From: Deltaproteobacteria bacterium
Lineage (GTDB): Bacteria > Myxococcota_A > Polyangia > Haliangiales > Haliangiaceae
NCBI GenBank assembly: GCA_013813945.1
Contig: JACCQV010001075.1
Coordinates: 1-5,751, forward strand
Direction of reading: 5' to 3'
Length of the DNA: 5,751 nt
Numbering within the stretch: the stretch's first letter is position 1; every line of letters begins with the position of its first letter. The notes under the pieces are model-generated. The model was given only the letters and a program-made list of their open reading frames with translations, did no database searches and was not told where the DNA came from. The position numbers and the translations under genes were made by a program. This document shows positions 5,624 through 5,751 of the stretch, piece after piece.

Positions 5624-5751
5624 CGGAACGCGTCGGTGACGTCCACGTCCGCGCGGCGGCCCGTCTCGAGGAACCCCACGGCACGAGGACTCCGGGCCGC
5701 GGCGGCTCGGCTCCGACGGGCCACCACGCGGCGGTCGCTCACGGGCGCGGC
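5624..5751. other. Downstream tail, no confident gene; weak minus-strand coding signal
   Basis: These 128 bp follow the lipoprotein stop. I see no terminator: GACGT-CC-ACGTC at 5638-5649 is an inverted repeat with a 2-nt loop and no T-run. The minus-strand frame ending at 5488 has a coding-like base pattern here (position 3 most GC, position 2 least) and reads VGFLETGRRADVDV, faintly like the G-LE-G-RAD C-terminal strand of amidohydrolases such as imidazolonepropionase. But its stop lies 136 nt inside the lipoprotein gene and the overlapping part is low-complexity Arg/Ser. It may be the end of a convergent gene, a decayed remnant, or chance. Confidence 0.25.

Noticed and set aside
5638..5649. 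GACGT-CC-ACGTC inverted repeat as a terminator
   Set aside because: A 2-nt loop cannot form a stable hairpin as drawn, and no T-run follows.

Overview
The window is uniformly GC-rich (roughly two thirds G+C, with third codon positions almost all G or C). The gene types are bacterial. High GC, an Ala/Lys/Pro 'AKP' tail, a TPR lipoprotein and TAGnnT boxes lying directly against start codons suggest a Myxococcota-like (deltaproteobacterial) chromosome. That assignment is inference from style; there is no rRNA or other marker. Nothing looks mobile: there are no IS elements, tRNA genes, phage genes or CRISPR arrays.

Layout. (1) 1-148, minus strand: the first 49 codons of plsX (phosphate acyltransferase of phospholipid synthesis), running off the left edge. 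(2) 149-228: an 80-bp divergent plsX/polA control region with a 16-bp imperfect direct repeat flanking a perfect 14-bp palindrome. (3) 229-3006, plus strand: complete polA, DNA polymerase I, 925 residues. Its 5' nuclease and polymerase sites are intact, its proofreading domain has lost most metal ligands, and it has a natural Tyr in the O-helix where most Pol I enzymes have Phe. (4) 4215 down to 3014, minus strand: a two-gene operon joined by a TGATG stop/start overlap. The first protein is DUF695-like with a Lys/Ala/Pro repeat tail; the second is a small GIDE-like protein without membrane helices. The operon converges on polA with only 7 bp between stop codons. (5) 4216-4327: a 112-bp divergent promoter region. 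(6) 4328-5623, plus strand: a lipoprotein with TPR repeats fused to a C-terminal zincin-like metallopeptidase domain (HExxH). (7) 5624-5751: no confident gene; a weak coding-like signal lies on the minus strand.

How they fit together. plsX and polA are housekeeping genes sharing a divergent control region. The operon and the TPR-metallopeptidase gene are poorly characterised families transcribed divergently from a shared spacer, so co-regulation is possible but not shown. Three of the complete genes have a TAGnnT box 6-9 nt before the ATG and no strong Shine-Dalgarno, which suggests leaderless or very short-leader transcripts. I see no clear novel defence or mobile system. The most unusual items are the Pol I active-site combination, the TPR/metallopeptidase lipoprotein fusion, the membrane-less GIDE-like protein coupled to an AKP-tailed partner, and the organised plsX/polA control region.
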